Shown here one piece after another: positions 63,121-64,000 of a stretch of DNA of 64,000 nt. This DNA comes from Microvelia longipes. Lineage: Eukaryota; Arthropoda; Insecta; Hemiptera; Veliidae. The stretch spans positions 76,676,855 to 76,740,854 of the forward strand of contig JACMZG010000008.1 of the NCBI GenBank assembly GCA_018340805.1, written 5' to 3'. Each line of letters begins with the position of its first letter. The stretch's first letter is position 1. The notes below the pieces were generated by a model. The model saw only the letters and a list, made by a program, of their open reading frames with translations, had not been told where the DNA came from and did no database searches. The position numbers and the translations under genes are program-made.

Positions 63121-64000
63121 TTTCCTGTCCTCAAAAATTAAAAAAAACATTGGTAAATGACAAATAGATCCACTATTTTGATAATGTTGGTCTATGAATT
63201 TTCAAACTGTGACGGCCTATAATTTGCTAATGGCCTATAACTCTTGGTCTCAAGTTCCAATACTGAAATGCTTAAAACCAAAAAACTCATTGCGTACTTA
63301 AATTAAAAATAAGCCACTATTTAACAATTTTTACTTAAATTTACTATTAAATAACAATGTTACTTATAAATTCTGGAGACTGCTTCTTAGTATTTGAATT
63401 TAGACTATGGCCTATAGGGTTCATATTATAGATTTAAAAAGCTGTAAAAATGTATGATTTTCAAGCTTCAACAAACCGAAAGACTACTTGCTTATAAGCC
63501 TAATGCTAGGATAGCACTTAATATTTGAGCACTTGTATACTTACAATTAGAGCACTTTGCAACTTTTTTACTTAGTATTTGCACTTAATTCTTCTTATAA
63601 TTTTCAGTTTAAATTTATTATACATTTTAAACAAATAATGTCTCTTCAATAACTTTCTTACAAAAGTTATAATTATGATTTTGCTAAAATCATAATAGGG
63701 TGATCAGGAAATAAATGGCTCTTAATGTAATGTAGTTGTAATAAGGGAGAGATAAGTACCACATTTTAATCATCCAGCAACTATATCTTCTAGAAGACTT
63801 TTTTTTATCTTATATAGATCTGTCTGTTATTCCCCAAATATGAGATACCAATATCCCCCTACTATTCCAAAAAAAAAATGATAAAAAATTATTGCTCTTA
63901 ACAATTTCTTTTTACCTGAAACGGATTTTGAGCCAATAAATTTTTTTTGGTTGGGTCCACTTCATAAATTTTTGGCGAGCCGTTCCTAGGAAAGTTTAAC
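63121..64000. other. AT-rich sequence to window end
   Basis: Nothing recognised. Confidence 0.4.

Overview
The window is AT-rich eukaryotic DNA, almost certainly from an insect. It has GT-AG introns, insect-type non-LTR retrotransposons, a Penelope-like element, many MITE-like repeats and long (AT)n tracts. A run of exactly 1000 N (30530-31529) marks a scaffold gap. I cannot name the species.

Two host genes can be assembled exon by exon, both on the + strand. (1) 2862-16733 is a short, insect-type separase. Twelve coding exons sum to 1677 nt, an exact multiple of 3, giving 558 residues. The catalytic His (YCGHGGG) and Cys (LFGCSSAAL) are both present. Insect separases of this size lack the long N-terminal part of vertebrate separase. 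(2) 37265-58690 is an annexin of the Annexin B9 type. Eight coding exons sum to 978 nt, giving 325 residues and four annexin repeats, with a 6.6 kb first intron. Both reading frames are intact across every junction. The two genes have no evident functional link: separase cuts cohesin at anaphase and annexin binds membranes in a Ca2+-dependent way.

Everything else is repeat landscape. 1-1870: a nested composite repeat with a 538-bp foldback element inside an 8-bp target duplication. 2991-13700: separase introns carrying a ~170-bp MITE family, several dispersed repeats and, at about 8040-9210, a Penelope-like fragment with a GIY-YIG endonuclease remnant between ~330-bp inverted arms. 16900-23200: MITEs, an AT-microsatellite-bearing composite repeat and a 35-bp minisatellite. 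23212-29290 (minus): a nearly full-length but frameshifted I-clade LINE with ORF1 carrying zinc knuckles and ORF2 with endonuclease, reverse transcriptase and RNase H. 31670-33027 (minus): a 5'-truncated Jockey-like LINE. 33030-36700: clustered fragments of small TIR elements. 37300-57500: annexin introns with a PIF/Harbinger-like element, a tiny mariner-like hairpin, tandem arrays, Penelope-type tails and, most notably, two copies of a repeat whose head clearly resembles 5S rRNA (a 5S-derived SINE). 58700-64000: the annexin 3' end, more MITEs, a ~48-bp tandem array and one unrecognised 95-residue ORF.

I found no operon, CRISPR array, tRNA gene or functional rRNA gene. The candidates for something undescribed are the 5S-headed SINE, the Penelope fragment with inverted arms and hammerhead-like cores, and a ~930-bp TIR element (55740-56672) whose core is about eight tandem copies of an ~85-bp hairpin unit.
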